Source: Blastocystis sp. Blastoise
Lineage: Eukaryota > Sar > Bigyra > Opalinata > Blastocystidae
Direction of reading: 5' to 3'
Assembly (NCBI GenBank): GCA_039096225.1
Contig: JBBPEB010000016.1
Location: 1 to 33,309 of the forward strand
Length of the DNA stretch: 33,309 nt
Part shown: piece after piece, positions 32,983 to 33,309 of the stretch
How positions within the stretch are numbered: position 1 is the stretch's first letter
How the letters are laid out: every line of letters starts with the position of its first letter
Translations under genes and position numbers: made by a program
The notes under the pieces: model-generated
Told to the model about the DNA's origin: nothing
Database searches by the model: none
The model's input: only the letters and a program-made list of their open reading frames with translations

Positions 32983-33309
32983 TTAATCTATTAAAAATAC
33001 AGCATTTTCAATATTTCTAGATAATTGTTGATATACTAATTGATATCTTCTAATATTTTTATTGGTTCTTCTACTTAAAATAATAGAACCCATTATACCA
33101 ATTAATAATACAAAACCAGCTAAAATAAAATAAAAAGCATAATTAGTAAATAAAGTTTGTCCTATAACTTTAATATTACTAATTTCATTGATAATTGAAA
33201 ACCAATTAAATAAATTTTCATTATCAGATGTAAATATAGTTATTATATTATTATCTAATAATATATTTACAAATAAAGTTACAAATATTATTATACTTAT
33301 AAAAGGTAT
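32983..33309 (-). CDS. nad6: NADH dehydrogenase subunit 6, 3' part, running off the window (arm B)
   Basis: Mirror of the nad6 fragment at 19950-20276: the C-terminal 108 residues with NIKVIGQTLFTNYAFYF and the final helix. The frame is still open at the window edge, so if sequence continues past 33309 this may be the intact gene carrying the first three helices. If instead base 33309 joins base 1 of a circle, the codon before the first one here is TAA, and this copy would also lack its N-terminal half. The sequence shown cannot decide between these. Confidence 0.85.
   Translation of the reverse strand: MPFISIIIFVTLFVNILLDNNIITIFTSDNENLFNWFSIINEISNIKVIGQTLFTNYAFYFILAGFVLLIGIMGSIILSRRTNKNIRRYQLVYQQLSRNIENAVFLID

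Larger units (their letters stand above)
26630..33309 (-). repeat. Palindrome arm B (6680 bases)
   Basis: Inverted copy of arm A, continuing to the last base of the window. Gene order from the centre outward is trnS(GCT), trnK, nad4, trnY, rrnL, trnM, trnV, rrnS, trnR, nad6 3' half. Base 33309 corresponds to 19950. If the next base were base 1 (T), the mirror would stop exactly here, because 19949 is T where an A would be needed. Confidence 0.97.

Noticed and set aside
1-33309. TGA as a tryptophan codon
   Set aside because: All genes translate cleanly with the standard code, Trp positions use TGG, and the tRNA-Trp anticodon is CCA.
1-33309. CRISPR arrays, transposons, introns
   Set aside because: No spaced direct repeats, transposase or intron-encoded protein, and no gene is interrupted; the only large repeat is the palindrome.

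Overview
This 33.3 kb window reads as a mitochondrial or mitochondrion-related-organelle genome (or nearly all of one). It is very AT-rich and densely packed. It carries small and large rRNA, a 5S rRNA candidate, tRNAs for most amino acids, 16 ribosomal proteins, and ten subunits of respiratory complex I (nad1, 2, 3, 4, 4L, 5, 6, 7, 9, 11). There is no cox, cob or atp gene. A complex-I-only set with many ribosomal proteins is the pattern known from anaerobic stramenopiles such as Blastocystis and Proteromonas, so I infer that kind of organism (moderate confidence; no database search was possible). Reading frames close with TAA, or TAG in nad1 and nad2; TGA is not used as a stop, and the tRNA-Trp has a CCA anticodon, so the standard code fits.

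Layout. Positions 1-19949 are single copy. A leftward block (16-7175) holds tRNAs, nad3, 5S rRNA, rps12, rps7, nad5, rps11, nad9, rps10 and nad2, with one tRNA-Gln on the opposite strand. A rightward block (7281-10684) holds nad11-nad1-nad4L. A leftward ribosomal-protein block (10773-15369) holds rpl5, rpl14, rps2, rpl6, rps8, rps14, four tRNAs, a 58-codon ORF, rps4 and rps13. A rightward block from 15458 holds rpl2-rps19-rps3-rpl16, tRNA-Leu, nad7, a 28-codon membrane ORF and a 163-codon ORF.

Positions 19950-33309 form one large palindrome centred between 26629 and 26630. Each 6680-base arm carries the 3' half of nad6, trnR, rrnS, trnV, trnM, rrnL, trnY, nad4, trnK and trnS, in that order, all reading toward the centre. 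Arm B ends at the last base of the window, exactly opposite the point where arm A begins. If base 33309 joins base 1, the genome consists of two transcription domains running outward from the single-copy region into two identical rRNA/nad4 arms. That could be a circle with abutting inverted repeats, or a linear molecule with terminal inverted repeats whose ends were joined during assembly or are closed hairpins.

The genes serve two purposes: a translation system (rRNAs, tRNAs, ribosomal proteins) and the complex I subunits it makes. The main puzzles are the palindrome, a nad6 frame cut at the repeat boundary in both arms, a 5S rRNA, three CAT-anticodon tRNAs (one with a shrunken D arm), and several unassigned small ORFs.
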